The position numbers were made by a program, and so were the translations under genes. Shown one piece after another: positions 7,409 through 15,119 of a stretch of DNA of 64,000 bases. The DNA comes from VAXT01 sp963850415. Its GTDB lineage: Bacteria > Actinomycetota > Thermoleophilia > Gaiellales > Gaiellaceae. Location of the stretch: the NCBI GenBank assembly GCA_963850415.1, contig CAWKLE010000003.1, positions 1,116,001-1,180,000 on the forward strand, written 5' to 3'. Positions within the stretch are counted from its first letter, which is position 1, and each line of letters begins with the position of its first letter. A model generated the notes under the pieces. It saw only the letters and a list, made by a program, of their open reading frames with translations, was not told where the DNA came from and made no database searches.

Positions 7409-8039
7409 GCGAGTGCTCCTCGGCGACGGCCGAGCCGTCTCCGTTCCCGTCGGCGTCGACCCAGCCGCGGCCGGCCTGGAGCGTTCCCTCCTGGTCGAGC
7501 AGCGACTCGAGCTGGCGCCAGTCGTTCGCGACGCCGCGCATCACGACCCGCCCCTCGTGGTCGAGCAGGTAGGCGAACGGGGTGAGCGTGACCAGGTAGT
7601 CCTTCTCGATCTGGCCGTTGGTGTCGATCACCATTGGTGCCTCGAGGCGGTTCATGCGCCCGAACGACTGGCACGACTCGGTGTCGCCGCGGCAGACGAC
7701 GAGGAAGTCGAACTCGCCGCTCCGCGTCTTACGCACCTCGTTCAGGCCCGGGATCAGCTCGCGGCACGAGAGACAGCCGGGCGAGGCGAACACGATCAGC
7801 CTCGGGACGGGGGGCAGCTCGTACAGCGAGACGGGCTCGCCGGACTCGGAGTCCGCGGCGACGAACTCGGGGGCCTGGGCTCCACGCTCGAGGCCCGTGT
7901 CGGTGATCAGCGCGCCGGGGTCGTCACCGAGGCGAAGCTGAATCAGGCCGAGCTGGCGAAGCGATCCCGCGAGCAGGAACGCGAGCACGAGGACGACGAG
8001 CCAGAGGACGAGGTACGACGCGAGCCAGACGCCGCTCAC
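7401..8039 (-). CDS. MauD-like membrane-anchored thioredoxin-fold protein
   Basis: A 212-aa protein with one N-terminal membrane anchor (about 4-24) and a periplasmic-type thioredoxin/redoxin domain. The redox centre is PGCLSCREL with Cys89 and Cys92, preceded by PRLIVFAS and followed by the cis-proline region TPFAYLLDHEGRV. MauD proteins are known to act with MauE in forming or isomerising the disulfides of the Cys-rich methylamine dehydrogenase light chain. The GTG start at 8039 overlaps the MauE-like stop (GTGA). A histidine-containing tail (AEEHSHG) ends the protein. Its likely clients are the two Cys-rich proteins downstream. Confidence 0.82.
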   Translation of the reverse strand: MSGVWLASYLVLWLVVLVLAFLLAGSLRQLGLIQLRLGDDPGALITDTGLERGAQAPEFVAADSESGEPVSLYELPPVPRLIVFASPGCLSCRELIPGLNEVRKTRSGEFDFLVVCRGDTESCQSFGRMNRLEAPMVIDTNGQIEKDYLVTLTPFAYLLDHEGRVVMRGVANDWRQLESLLDQEGTLQAGRGWVDADGNGDGSAVAEEHSHG

Positions 8040-8650
8040 TGCTGCTCCTTCGGGTGGAAGGGAATCTCGAGCGGCTGGTGCCGGAAGCTGACGCGCCGCG
8101 TGGGCGTCGGGTGCATGGACGCCTCCTGCCGCAGGAAGGACCAGGCGAGCGGGAACAGGCCGGAGAGGCGCGTGATCGCCACGAACGCGGCGGTCATCAG
8201 GAGCGCCGGCAGGAGCTCGTGCCGGCCGATCGACGCGGTGTCCTGGAGCGCGAGCACGAGGACGGCGGCCGCAGCCCCGGCGAGCGCGAGCGCGCGGACG
8301 AGCGCCACGGGCGAGATCTTCTCCACCTCGGAGGCGCCGAAGCAGTGGCACGGAGCCGTGTTCGACCGCGCGAGGCTCACCCCGAGCGCGGCCGCGAAGA
8401 TGCTGAAGAGGACGATCGCGCCGAACGCTGCCAAAGCAGGGACGAGGCCGGTGAGGAGCAGTGCCCCGAGCCCGAGCTCGGCCGCGATCAGCGCACCGCC
8501 GACGACCGGCGCGAAGCGGCCCGGCACGAGCCGGTACTGGCGCACTCCTTCGAAGAACTCACCGGGCGCCTGGGCCTTCTCGATGCCCGCGAGGAGACAG
8601 ACAGCGCCCAGGCCCGTGCGGAACACGAAGTAGGTGACTGCAGCTGTCAG
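8036..8650 (-). CDS. MauE/DoxX-like membrane protein
   Basis: A four- to five-helix membrane protein of the MauE/DoxX family, about 204 aa. It has the typical N-terminal LGAVCLLAGIEKAQAPGEF, a helix pair, the CHCFG motif (APCHCFGASEVEK) that characterises redox-active MauE-like members, and a cytoplasmic-looking tail. MauE works with MauD in maturation of a disulfide-rich exported protein. Two starts are possible: GTG at 8626 has no Shine-Dalgarno, whereas CTG at 8650 has GGGGGAG (8662-8656) five bases upstream and a good promoter (-10 at 8684-8679), so the CTG start is preferred. First gene of the operon that ends at 5417. Confidence 0.82.
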   Translation of the reverse strand: MTAAVTYFVFRTGLGAVCLLAGIEKAQAPGEFFEGVRQYRLVPGRFAPVVGGALIAAELGLGALLLTGLVPALAAFGAIVLFSIFAAALGVSLARSNTAPCHCFGASEVEKISPVALVRALALAGAAAAVLVLALQDTASIGRHELLPALLMTAAFVAITRLSGLFPLAWSFLRQEASMHPTPTRRVSFRHQPLEIPFHPKEQQ

Positions 8651-8655
8651 AGACT

Positions 8656-8707
8656 CTCCCCCTCGATCGCGGCTTCAGATCTTGCGTCCAGCCGGAGATT
8701 ATTTCAA
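8656..8707 (-). promoter_or_regulatory. Promoter and ribosome site of the MauE/MauD/Cys-rich operon
   Basis: On the minus strand, TTGAAA (8707-8702) and CAAGAT (8684-8679) are separated by 17 bases, a near-consensus housekeeping promoter. GGGGGAG (8662-8656) follows and would drive the CTG start at 8650. This is one of the best -35/-10 pairs in the window. Confidence 0.6.
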
Positions 8708-8719
8708 GGCTCAGCGGAT

Positions 8720-8725
8720 TATCCT
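8720..8725 (+). promoter_or_regulatory. Leaderless -10 hexamer of proline dehydrogenase
   Basis: TATCCT ends six bases before the ATG at 8732; no Shine-Dalgarno precedes the start. It lies just outside the divergent operon promoter. Confidence 0.45.
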
Positions 8726-8731
8726 CGCGCC

Positions 8732-9652
8732 ATGGCAATGCTCGATCGAACCATCGTCCGCGTCCTGCCGGCCATGCCGCGCTCGCTCGTCCGTCGCATC
8801 TCGGACCGCTACATCGCGGGGACGACGATCGCGCACGCGGTCCGGGTCGTCAGGGAGCTCAACTCCCAGGGGAAGATGGCGACGATCGACGTCCTCGGCG
8901 AAGAGGCGACGGGCCGGCGCGAGACGCTCGACATCGTCCGCGCCTACCACGACGTGTTCGAGGCGATCGAACGGGAGCGCCTCGACTCGAACGTCAGCGT
9001 CAAGCTGACCGCCCTCGGGCTCCACCTCGCGTACGAGCTCTGCCGCGCGAACCTGTTCAAGGTCGTCAGCCACGCCGCCGAGAGCGGCAACTTCGTCCGG
9101 ATCGACATGGAGGACTCGACGACGACCTCGGACACGCTCGAGCTGTACCGCGAGCTGCGCGCCGAGGGTCACAGCAATGTCGGCATCGTCCTGCAGGCCT
9201 ATCTCCGGCGGACGATCCGCGACATCCACGCGCTTGCGCCGCTCCTGCCGAACGTCCGGCTCTGCAAGGGCATCTACGTCGAACCGCCGTTGATCGCGCA
9301 TCGCGAGCACGAGGAGGTGCAGCGGAACTTCGTCGACTGCCTGCACGAGCTCCTTCAGGCCGGCTCGTACGTGGCGATCGCGACCCACGACGAGCTCCTC
9401 ATCGAGGAGGGCAAGCGGCTCGTGGCGGAGCGCGGATTGACGCCCGAGCAGTACGAGTTCCAGATGCTGCTCGGAGTCCGCGAGCTGGCCGCGAACCGGC
9501 TCGTCGAGGACGGGCATCGCCTGCGGATCTACGTCCCGTTCGGCGAGCACTGGTACCGCTACTCGCTGCGGCGCCTGCAGGAGAACCCGAAGATCGCGGG
9601 CTACGTCGCCTCCGACACCGTGAATCGGCTGTTCGGCGCGGACGGCCGTTGA
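8732..9652 (+). CDS. Proline dehydrogenase (monofunctional)
   Basis: A 306-aa FAD-dependent proline dehydrogenase that oxidises proline to pyrroline-5-carboxylate. The beta/alpha-barrel motifs are in order: VSVKLTALG, VRIDMEDS, YLRRT, RLCKGIYVEPP, VAIATHDE, YEFQMLLGVRE, and the C-terminal substrate-binding IYVPFGEHWYRYSLRRLQENP with its two arginines. Length fits the monofunctional bacterial enzyme. No P5C dehydrogenase is nearby. ATG at 8732 is chosen because the barrel begins soon after and TATCCT lies six bases upstream. Its stop overlaps the TTG start of a permease gene. Confidence 0.93.
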   Translation: MAMLDRTIVRVLPAMPRSLVRRISDRYIAGTTIAHAVRVVRELNSQGKMATIDVLGEEATGRRETLDIVRAYHDVFEAIERERLDSNVSVKLTALGLHLAYELCRANLFKVVSHAAESGNFVRIDMEDSTTTSDTLELYRELRAEGHSNVGIVLQAYLRRTIRDIHALAPLLPNVRLCKGIYVEPPLIAHREHEEVQRNFVDCLHELLQAGSYVAIATHDELLIEEGKRLVAERGLTPEQYEFQMLLGVRELAANRLVEDGHRLRIYVPFGEHWYRYSLRRLQENPKIAGYVASDTVNRLFGADGR

Positions 9653-10623
9653 GCTACCGGCGCTTCTTCCTGATCCGGCTCGCACAGGCGTTGTTCGCCG
9701 TCTGGTTGGTGGCGACGCTCGTGTTTGTCATGTTCTTCGTCCTGCTCCCGAAGCCGGACCGCAACCTGGCCGGGGGGAGGCAGGCGACCCCGTCGATGAT
9801 CGAGCGGGTGAGCGAGGAGCTCCATCTGGATTCGCCGCTGCACGAGCAGTACGCCTGGTACATGTGGCGGCTCTTCGGGCACCAGACCGCCGGGCGCTCG
9901 CCTGCATTCGCAAATCCCAACGCACGGGGTCAGACGTTTCCGGATACGGGTGCGATCGCGCGCCGGGCGATTCCTCCGACGCTGTCCGTCGTGATCCTCA
10001 CGCTCATCGTCTCGCTCGGCGTGGGCGGGCTCGCCGGTTTCGCGCTCGCGAGGACACGCTGGCGTTGGGCTTACGGCCTCCCGATTTACGTCGCCGTCGG
10101 ATTGCTGCCGGTCTGGGTCGGCATCGAGCTCTCCTACTACCTGGGCGTCCGGTGGGACGTCGTGCCGATCGGCAACTACTGCACCTTCTTCGCCTCCGGA
10201 GGAGCAGGCTGTAGCGGGCCCGTCAACTGGCTCAAGCACCTCATCCTTCCCGTCGTCACGCTCTCGCTCGCCCTGGCCGCGGTGTACACGCGGATGATCC
10301 GCGCAGAGTTGCTTCGCGCCGGCTCGGACCGTGAGCGCCGCCGGGGCTTCCTGCTCTTCTTCGCGCGGGTCGCCGCCTTCGATTTCGGCGCGCTGATCGG
10401 GCTCTCGCTGTTCGTCGAGGTGACCTTCCAGATACCGGGACTGGGGAGGCTGATGCTGACGAGCTATGGGGCTCAGGACCTCGTCTTGATGCAGTCGGTG
10501 GTGCTCTACGCCGCTTTCCTGGGCATAGCGGCCAGCCTTCTCGTCGACGCGATCGTGGCCGCGCTCGATCCGGAGGTTCGAAACGAGTGGCGTTTTGTTG
10601 CGCGGCCGAAGAGGGCCACTTAG
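9649..10623 (+). CDS. Orphan OppB/DppB-type ABC transporter permease
   Basis: A 324-aa inner-membrane permease of the oligopeptide/dipeptide family. N-terminal FFLIRLAQALFAVWLVATLVF, the periplasmic region with LHLDSPLHEQYAWYM, and the C-terminal EVTFQIPGLGRLMLTSYGAQD are typical OppB features. It overlaps the proline dehydrogenase stop (TTGA), so it is probably co-translated. No second permease, ATPase or binding protein is adjacent. The cytoplasmic EAA-like loop is degenerate: RMIRAELLRAGSDRERRRG replaces the usual D-Y-V-x-T-A-R-A-K-G motif that contacts the ATPase. It may therefore be a partial transporter or may work with remote subunits. Confidence 0.78.
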   Translation: MSYRRFFLIRLAQALFAVWLVATLVFVMFFVLLPKPDRNLAGGRQATPSMIERVSEELHLDSPLHEQYAWYMWRLFGHQTAGRSPAFANPNARGQTFPDTGAIARRAIPPTLSVVILTLIVSLGVGGLAGFALARTRWRWAYGLPIYVAVGLLPVWVGIELSYYLGVRWDVVPIGNYCTFFASGGAGCSGPVNWLKHLILPVVTLSLALAAVYTRMIRAELLRAGSDRERRRGFLLFFARVAAFDFGALIGLSLFVEVTFQIPGLGRLMLTSYGAQDLVLMQSVVLYAAFLGIAASLLVDAIVAALDPEVRNEWRFVARPKRAT

Positions 10624-10635
10624 GTTTTCCACAGC

Positions 10636-11814
10636 TTGGCCTCCGACTCCGAGTCGCCGGATCCGAATGAGCGCTTTCGACAGCGGCGGGTCCAGGCGCG
10701 CAAGCATCGGTACTGGCTGCGACGAACCGTCGCGCTCGGCGCGCTGATCGTCGTCGCGGCGCTCGTCACCCTCGGGGCGACAGTCGTCGCTGGTCACGGG
10801 TCCAGCAGCGACGGAACTCAGGCGAAGACAGCGAAGCCGCACAAGCAGGCGATCCGGCGGACGCCGCTCCCGAAGGAGGTGCGCGGCGTCCACGTCACGA
10901 TGTCGCTCGCCAACGAGCGGGGGAAGCTCGGCCAGTACCTCGCGATCCCCGGGCTGACCGCGCTCGAGCTCGACGTCAAGGACGAGACCGGCAACGTCGG
11001 CTTCCTCATGCCGGCGACCACGCTCGCGCGACGGATCGGCGCGTCGCGGCCGTACTACAAGGCCAAAGCCGTCGCCCGGCGGGCCCGCGCGGCCGGCGTC
11101 TACCTGATCGGCCGCGTCGTCGTCTTCGAGGACCCGACGCTGACCGCGGCCCGACCGGACCTCGCGATCCAGCACAGCGACGGCTCGGTCTGGGTCAACA
11201 ACGCGGGCCTCGGCTGGGCGAACCCGTACGACGAGCGGGTCTGGAAGTACGTGGTCGGGATCGGCGAGGCCGCGGCGCGGGCGGGCTTCGACGAGATCCA
11301 GTTCGACTACGTGCGCTTCCCCAGCGACGGCCCGATCGAGAGCGCCGTCTTCCCGCGCAAGTCGTCCGAGCCGATGGGCTGGACGATCGCGCGCTTCGCC
11401 CACTACGCGGCGCGCCGGCTCCATCCGCTCGGCGTGCGCGTCTCCGTCGACGTGTTCGGCCTCTCCGCCACGCACGACCTCGGCATCGGCCAGGTCCCCG
11501 GGCGGCTGGCGAAGTACGTCGACGCCGTCTATCCGATGGTCTACCCGTCGCACTACAACCCCGGAGAGTTCAACCTGCCCGATCCGAGCGCAGCCCCGGG
11601 ACAGACGGTCGCCTCCTCGCTCCGCGACTTCCAGAACGCGCTGCTCGGCCGCAAGGCGCAGCTGATCCCCTGGCTCGAGGACTTCTCGCTCACGAGCCCG
11701 CATCCCGCGCTGGCGGACGTGCGCGCGCAGATCGCCGCCGCCCGCAGCTTCAAGACCCGCGGCTTCCTTCTCTGGAACCCTGAGGGCGTCTATACGGAGC
11801 AAGTCCTCAAGTAG
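10636..11814 (+). CDS. Membrane-anchored putative glycoside hydrolase (DUF4015 type)
   Basis: A 392-aa protein with a cytoplasmic basic N-terminus, one membrane segment (about 31-52), a Ser/Lys-rich linker and a TIM-barrel domain. The motifs GVHVTMSLAN, LELDVKDETG, YLIGRVVVFEDP, IQFDYVRFPSDG and AVYPMVYPSHY match the putative glycosyl hydrolase family DUF4015. Acidic residues in the DYVRFPSDG strand are likely active-site residues. The substrate is unknown; a cell-wall or exopolysaccharide role is inference. TTG start at 10636 has TAGGTT nine bases upstream, so it may also have its own promoter. Confidence 0.78.
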   Translation: MASDSESPDPNERFRQRRVQARKHRYWLRRTVALGALIVVAALVTLGATVVAGHGSSSDGTQAKTAKPHKQAIRRTPLPKEVRGVHVTMSLANERGKLGQYLAIPGLTALELDVKDETGNVGFLMPATTLARRIGASRPYYKAKAVARRARAAGVYLIGRVVVFEDPTLTAARPDLAIQHSDGSVWVNNAGLGWANPYDERVWKYVVGIGEAAARAGFDEIQFDYVRFPSDGPIESAVFPRKSSEPMGWTIARFAHYAARRLHPLGVRVSVDVFGLSATHDLGIGQVPGRLAKYVDAVYPMVYPSHYNPGEFNLPDPSAAPGQTVASSLRDFQNALLGRKAQLIPWLEDFSLTSPHPALADVRAQIAAARSFKTRGFLLWNPEGVYTEQVLK

Positions 11815-11852
11815 GCTCCAGCCGCAAGCAAATAGCCCGGGAGGCACCTCAA

Positions 11853-13391
11853 GTGACGCAGACCTACGACGAGCTCAAGAACCGGCTGGCGACGATCCAC
11901 GACCTGCGGATGGCGCAGGCAATCCTGGGCTGGGACCAGCACACGAAGATGCCCCCGAGGGGCGCGGAGCTGCGGGCGGAGCAGCTGAGCACGCTCGATG
12001 GGTTCACGCACGAGCTCTTCATCGACGAGGAGATCGGACGTCTGCTGGACGACCTGCGCGACTACGAGGAGAACGCGGGCTACGACTCCGACGAGGCGAG
12101 CCTGATCCGCGTCGCGCGGCGCGACTACGAGAAGGCGAAGCGGGTGCCTGCCGAGCTGCGCGCCGAGATGACCCGGACCGGCGCGAACGCGCTGCCAGCC
12201 TGGATCGAGGCGCGCGAGAAGTCGGACTTCTCGATCTTCCTGCCCCATCTGAAGAAGAACGTCGAGCTCACGCACCGCTACATCGACTGCTTCGAAGGCA
12301 TGGGCTTCAAGTCCGACTACGACGTCCTCCTCGACGACTTCGACGAGGGCCTGACCGCCGACGAGGTGCGCACGGTCTTCGACGAGCTCAAGCGAGAGCT
12401 CGTGCCGCTGATCGCTCAGATCGGCGAGAACGCCGACCGCGTGGACGACTCGTCGCTGCGCGGGGGCGACTTCCCGATCGAGCAGCAGCGCGCGTTCTCG
12501 CTCAAGGTGCTCGAGCGGATGGGCTTCGACCACGAGAGCTGGCGGCTCGACCCGACGGTGCACCCGTTCGCGATGAGCGCGGGCACGAAGGACATCCGGC
12601 TGACGACGCGCTACGACGAGACCGACCTCGCGGTCAGCCTCTTCGCATCGATCCACGAGTTCGGCCATGGGTTCTACGAGGCGGGCGTCGACCCGGCCTA
12701 CGAGCGCACGTCGCTCGCGTCCGTGACGTCGATGAGCCTCCACGAGTCGCAGAGCCGCATGTGGGAGAACCTCGTCGGCCGTGGCCTCCCGGCCTGGCGC
12801 TTCTTCTATCCGCAGCTCCAGGCCGCCTTCCCGGCCCAGTTCGGAGATGTCGACCTCGAGACGTACTACGGCGCGATCAACAAGGTCGAGCCGTCGCTGA
12901 TCAGGGTCGAGGCGGACGAGGCCACGTACAACCTGCACATCATCCTGCGCTTCGAGCTGGAGCAGGAGATCCTGGCCGGCGACCTGTCGCTCGAGGACCT
13001 ACCCGAGGCGTGGAACGCGCGGATGGCGGCCTACCTCGAGATCGACGTGCCCGACGACGCTCACGGCGTGCTGCAGGACGTGCACTGGTCGGGCGGGGCG
13101 TTCGGGTACTTCCCGACCTACTCGCTCGGCAACGTGATCTCCGTGCAGCTGTGGGACAAGGCCCGTGGCGAGCTGTCCGATCTCGACGCGCAGTTCGAGC
13201 AGGGCGAGTTCGGCGATCTCTCCGGCTGGCTACGCGAGAACCTGCACCGCCACGGGCGGAAGTACACGTCGAAGGAGATGCTGGAGCGGATCGCGGGCGG
13301 CGGGATGGACCCGGGGCCGTACATCCGCTACCTGAAGTCGAAGCTCGGCGAGATCTACGGCTTGCCGGTCGAAGCCGCCACACCGGCGTAG
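11853..13391 (+). CDS. Metallocarboxypeptidase, M32 family (Taq type)
   Basis: A 512-aa zinc carboxypeptidase of peptidase family M32. It shows HPFA (237-240), DIRLTTRY (247-254), the zinc motif HEFGH (268-272) followed by GFYEAG, SLHESQSRMWEN, and the C-terminal HWSGGAFGYFPTYSLGN, all diagnostic of the family. It releases C-terminal amino acids from peptides in the cytoplasm. GTG start at 11853 has GGGAGG eight bases upstream, so it has a conventional leader. Length is normal. Confidence 0.95.
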   Translation: MTQTYDELKNRLATIHDLRMAQAILGWDQHTKMPPRGAELRAEQLSTLDGFTHELFIDEEIGRLLDDLRDYEENAGYDSDEASLIRVARRDYEKAKRVPAELRAEMTRTGANALPAWIEAREKSDFSIFLPHLKKNVELTHRYIDCFEGMGFKSDYDVLLDDFDEGLTADEVRTVFDELKRELVPLIAQIGENADRVDDSSLRGGDFPIEQQRAFSLKVLERMGFDHESWRLDPTVHPFAMSAGTKDIRLTTRYDETDLAVSLFASIHEFGHGFYEAGVDPAYERTSLASVTSMSLHESQSRMWENLVGRGLPAWRFFYPQLQAAFPAQFGDVDLETYYGAINKVEPSLIRVEADEATYNLHIILRFELEQEILAGDLSLEDLPEAWNARMAAYLEIDVPDDAHGVLQDVHWSGGAFGYFPTYSLGNVISVQLWDKARGELSDLDAQFEQGEFGDLSGWLRENLHRHGRKYTSKEMLERIAGGGMDPGPYIRYLKSKLGEIYGLPVEAATPA

Positions 13392-13464
13392 CGCCGCGCT
13401 CGATCCGATGAGTTCGCGCCGCTTCGGCGGTCCTACTCTCGACCTGATCGAAAAAGGAGGCAAC

Positions 13465-13848
13465 GTGCCAGGCATCTCGCAACTCGGCAGGGTGATCATC
13501 CCGGTGTCCGACCAGGACGCGGCGATCGCCTTCTACACGGACAAGCTCGGTTTCACGCTCAGCGCGGATCAGCCCTACGGCGAGGGTGACCGCTGGGTCG
13601 AGGTCACGCCGCCGGGTGGCGGCTCGGCGATCGCGCTCTCCCGCGGGATGGGCGAGTTCCAACCCGGCCGCGAGACCGGGATTGCGCTCACGTCGGCCGA
13701 CCCGAAGGCGGACCACGAGGAGCTGAAGGCGAAAGGCGTCGAGGTCGACGAGGAGTTGATGGGCGGCGACGGCGTGGTGCCGCTGCTCTTCATGTTCCGC
13801 GACGCCGACGGCAACGGCCTGATGATCGTCGAAGAGGCCGCCGGTTAG
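13465..13848 (+). CDS. Glyoxalase/VOC-family protein
   Basis: A 127-aa vicinal-oxygen-chelate protein: two beta-alpha-beta-beta-beta modules with GRVIIPVSDQDAAIAFYTDK at the start and FMFRDADGNGLMIVEEA at the end. Members include dioxygenases, glyoxalases and resistance proteins; here the metal ligands are not clear enough to name a reaction. The GTG at 13465 is chosen because AAGGAGG (13454-13460) lies four bases upstream and the fold begins there; an earlier ATG in frame at 13408 is less likely. Its stop overlaps the convergent acetyltransferase stop (TTAG). Confidence 0.82.
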   Translation: MPGISQLGRVIIPVSDQDAAIAFYTDKLGFTLSADQPYGEGDRWVEVTPPGGGSAIALSRGMGEFQPGRETGIALTSADPKADHEELKAKGVEVDEELMGGDGVVPLLFMFRDADGNGLMIVEEAAG

Positions 13849-14270
13849 GCGAGCTGCTTCGCGTAGCGCCGGCCCGTGTGCTCGTAGCCGAGCGCTTCGT
13901 AGAACGCATGCGCGTCGGCCCGGCGATGGGCCGTGTTCAGCACCATGAACTTCCCGCCGCGCCGGCGCGCTTCGTCCTCTAGAGCCTGCATCAGCAGCTC
14001 GCCGATCCCGCGTCGCCGGAAGCGCTGCCCGACGACGAGCCCCGCGACCTCGCAGCCGGGCTCGTCGCGCTCGACGAGGTTCTGCACGTGCAGCGCGCCG
14101 AGGCCTGCGAGCTCCGAGTCCTCCTCGGCGACGATCACCCACGTCGTCGGGTCGACCGCGATCCGCCCGATCCGCTCGGCGGCCTGGTCGGCTGAGGTCG
14201 GGTAGCCGAGCTCGCCGAGGAGCGCGGCGACGGCCGGTGCGTCGTCCTGCGTGGTTTCGCGGATCGTCAC
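13845..14270 (-). CDS. GNAT-family N-acetyltransferase
   Basis: A 141-aa acetyltransferase with the GNAT fold: TIRETTQDDAPAVAALLGEL at the N-terminus, the acetyl-CoA loop VVGQRFRRRGIGELLMQALE (about 79-98) and the terminal AHAFYEALGYEHTGRRYAKQ. The acceptor is unknown. It starts with GTG at 14270, six bases after the stop of the upstream methyltransferase, so the two are probably co-transcribed under the palindromic operator at 14931-14951. Confidence 0.85.
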   Translation of the reverse strand: MTIRETTQDDAPAVAALLGELGYPTSADQAAERIGRIAVDPTTWVIVAEEDSELAGLGALHVQNLVERDEPGCEVAGLVVGQRFRRRGIGELLMQALEDEARRRGGKFMVLNTAHRRADAHAFYEALGYEHTGRRYAKQLA

Positions 14271-14276
14271 CCGCCG

Positions 14277-14924
14277 CTAGTCGCGCTTCTCGGCCAGGAG
14301 CGCGAAGTCCCACGGAACGCGCCGATCCCGCTGGAAACCCTTGTGGAAGGTCTGGAACTCGGCGAGCCTCGTCACGCGCAGTCCGGCTCCGATCACGGCG
14401 TTGACAACCTCCTCGAGACGCCAGCGGCGCTCGTCGGAGCTCTCGAAGTAGTTGTCCCGCCAATGGCCGAGCGGGTCGACGTGGTCGGTCACCGGATGAC
14501 TGTCGTACAGGAGCAGCGTGCCGCCCTGTTTCAACGCCGTCGCGATCCCCGCCAGCCACTGGTCGAGATCACGGATCGAGCTGAGCACGTCGCCGCCCGT
14601 GAAGACGAGGTCGAAGCGGCCCCGGTGGAGCTCGAGCGGCAGCTCGTGGACGTCCGCGTGGTAGTAGGCGACGTCGGGCGCACGCTCGCGGGCGTTCTCG
14701 ATCTCCTCCGCGGACACGTCGACCGCGGTCACGAGCGCGCCGAGCTCCACGAGCTGCGCGGTCGCCTCGCCCGTGGCGCACTGCAGGTGGAGGACGTGCT
14801 TCCCCTCGACGTCGGGGATCAGGTCGAAGATCTGCGTCGGGATCAGCAGCTGCTCGGACGCGGCCTGTGTCCGGCTGCGGTGGATCTCGTCCCAGGCGCG
14901 GCGGTTCTGGTCGGTCGGTTCCAC
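14277..14924 (-). CDS. SAM-dependent methyltransferase
   Basis: A 215-aa class I methyltransferase. Motif I is degenerate but recognisable (HVLHLQCATGEATAQLVELG, about 44-63), followed by VTAVDVSAEEI, FDLVFTGGDVLSSI and a late GGTLLLYDSHP strand. N-terminal NRRAWDEIHRSRTQ is typical of small-molecule methyltransferases in actinobacteria. The start is GTG at 14924 with AAGGAG just upstream. A perfect 21-base palindrome covers the region immediately before and partly including this ribosome site, so expression is likely repressor controlled. Substrate unknown. Confidence 0.82.
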   Translation of the reverse strand: MEPTDQNRRAWDEIHRSRTQAASEQLLIPTQIFDLIPDVEGKHVLHLQCATGEATAQLVELGALVTAVDVSAEEIENARERAPDVAYYHADVHELPLELHRGRFDLVFTGGDVLSSIRDLDQWLAGIATALKQGGTLLLYDSHPVTDHVDPLGHWRDNYFESSDERRWRLEEVVNAVIGAGLRVTRLAEFQTFHKGFQRDRRVPWDFALLAEKRD

Positions 14925-14930
14925 GATCTC

Positions 14931-14951
14931 CTTGTAACAGACTGTTACAAG
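14931..14951. promoter_or_regulatory. Palindromic operator, TetR-like
   Basis: Perfect inverted repeat CTTGTAACAG - A - CTGTTACAAG, ten-base arms with a single central base. It lies directly upstream of, and touches, the AAGGAG of the methyltransferase gene. The form resembles operators bound by TetR-family dimers. No regulator gene is adjacent, so the protein that binds it is unknown. Confidence 0.6.
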
Positions 14952-15119
14952 GAACTGCTGGAGTTGGCGCTCGCAGCCTGGCCGGCAAGCTCGAGGATCA
15001 GGTCGCGCTCGGCCTCGTCGACCATGATCCAGTCGGATGTGCCAGCGTGGCCGAGAGAGTACAGGCGGGAAGCGAGAAAACCGGCTGACTTGCAGGGAGT
15101 TTCTCGCTAGACTTGGAAC
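14952..15119. other. Intergenic stretch without a convincing gene
   Basis: Between the operator and the small plus-strand frame at 15120 nothing is convincingly coding. The minus strand has a stop-to-stop frame ending at 14942 that includes MVDEAERDLILELAGQAAS, which could be a 26-residue peptide, but it has no supporting ribosome site. CTGACT (15084-15089) and TAGACT (15108-15113) are 18 bases apart and may form a promoter reading rightward. Confidence 0.35.

Noticed and set aside
9601..11847. Long open frame on the minus strand, opposite the permease and glycosidase genes
   Set aside because: It has no domain pattern, is rich in Arg/Asp/Pro, and lies antisense to two genes with clear motifs. 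High GC makes such shadow frames common here.
13408..13464. Longer N-terminus for the VOC protein from ATG 13408
   Set aside because: The VOC fold and a strong AAGGAGG site both point to GTG 13465.
15035..15110. tRNA-like start (GCGTGGCCGAGAGAGT) resembling the D-arm of a Ser/Leu tRNA
   Set aside because: No T-arm (GGTTCGANNCC) and no acceptor stem pairing follow, so it is not a tRNA. No other tRNA, rRNA or tmRNA signature was seen in the window.
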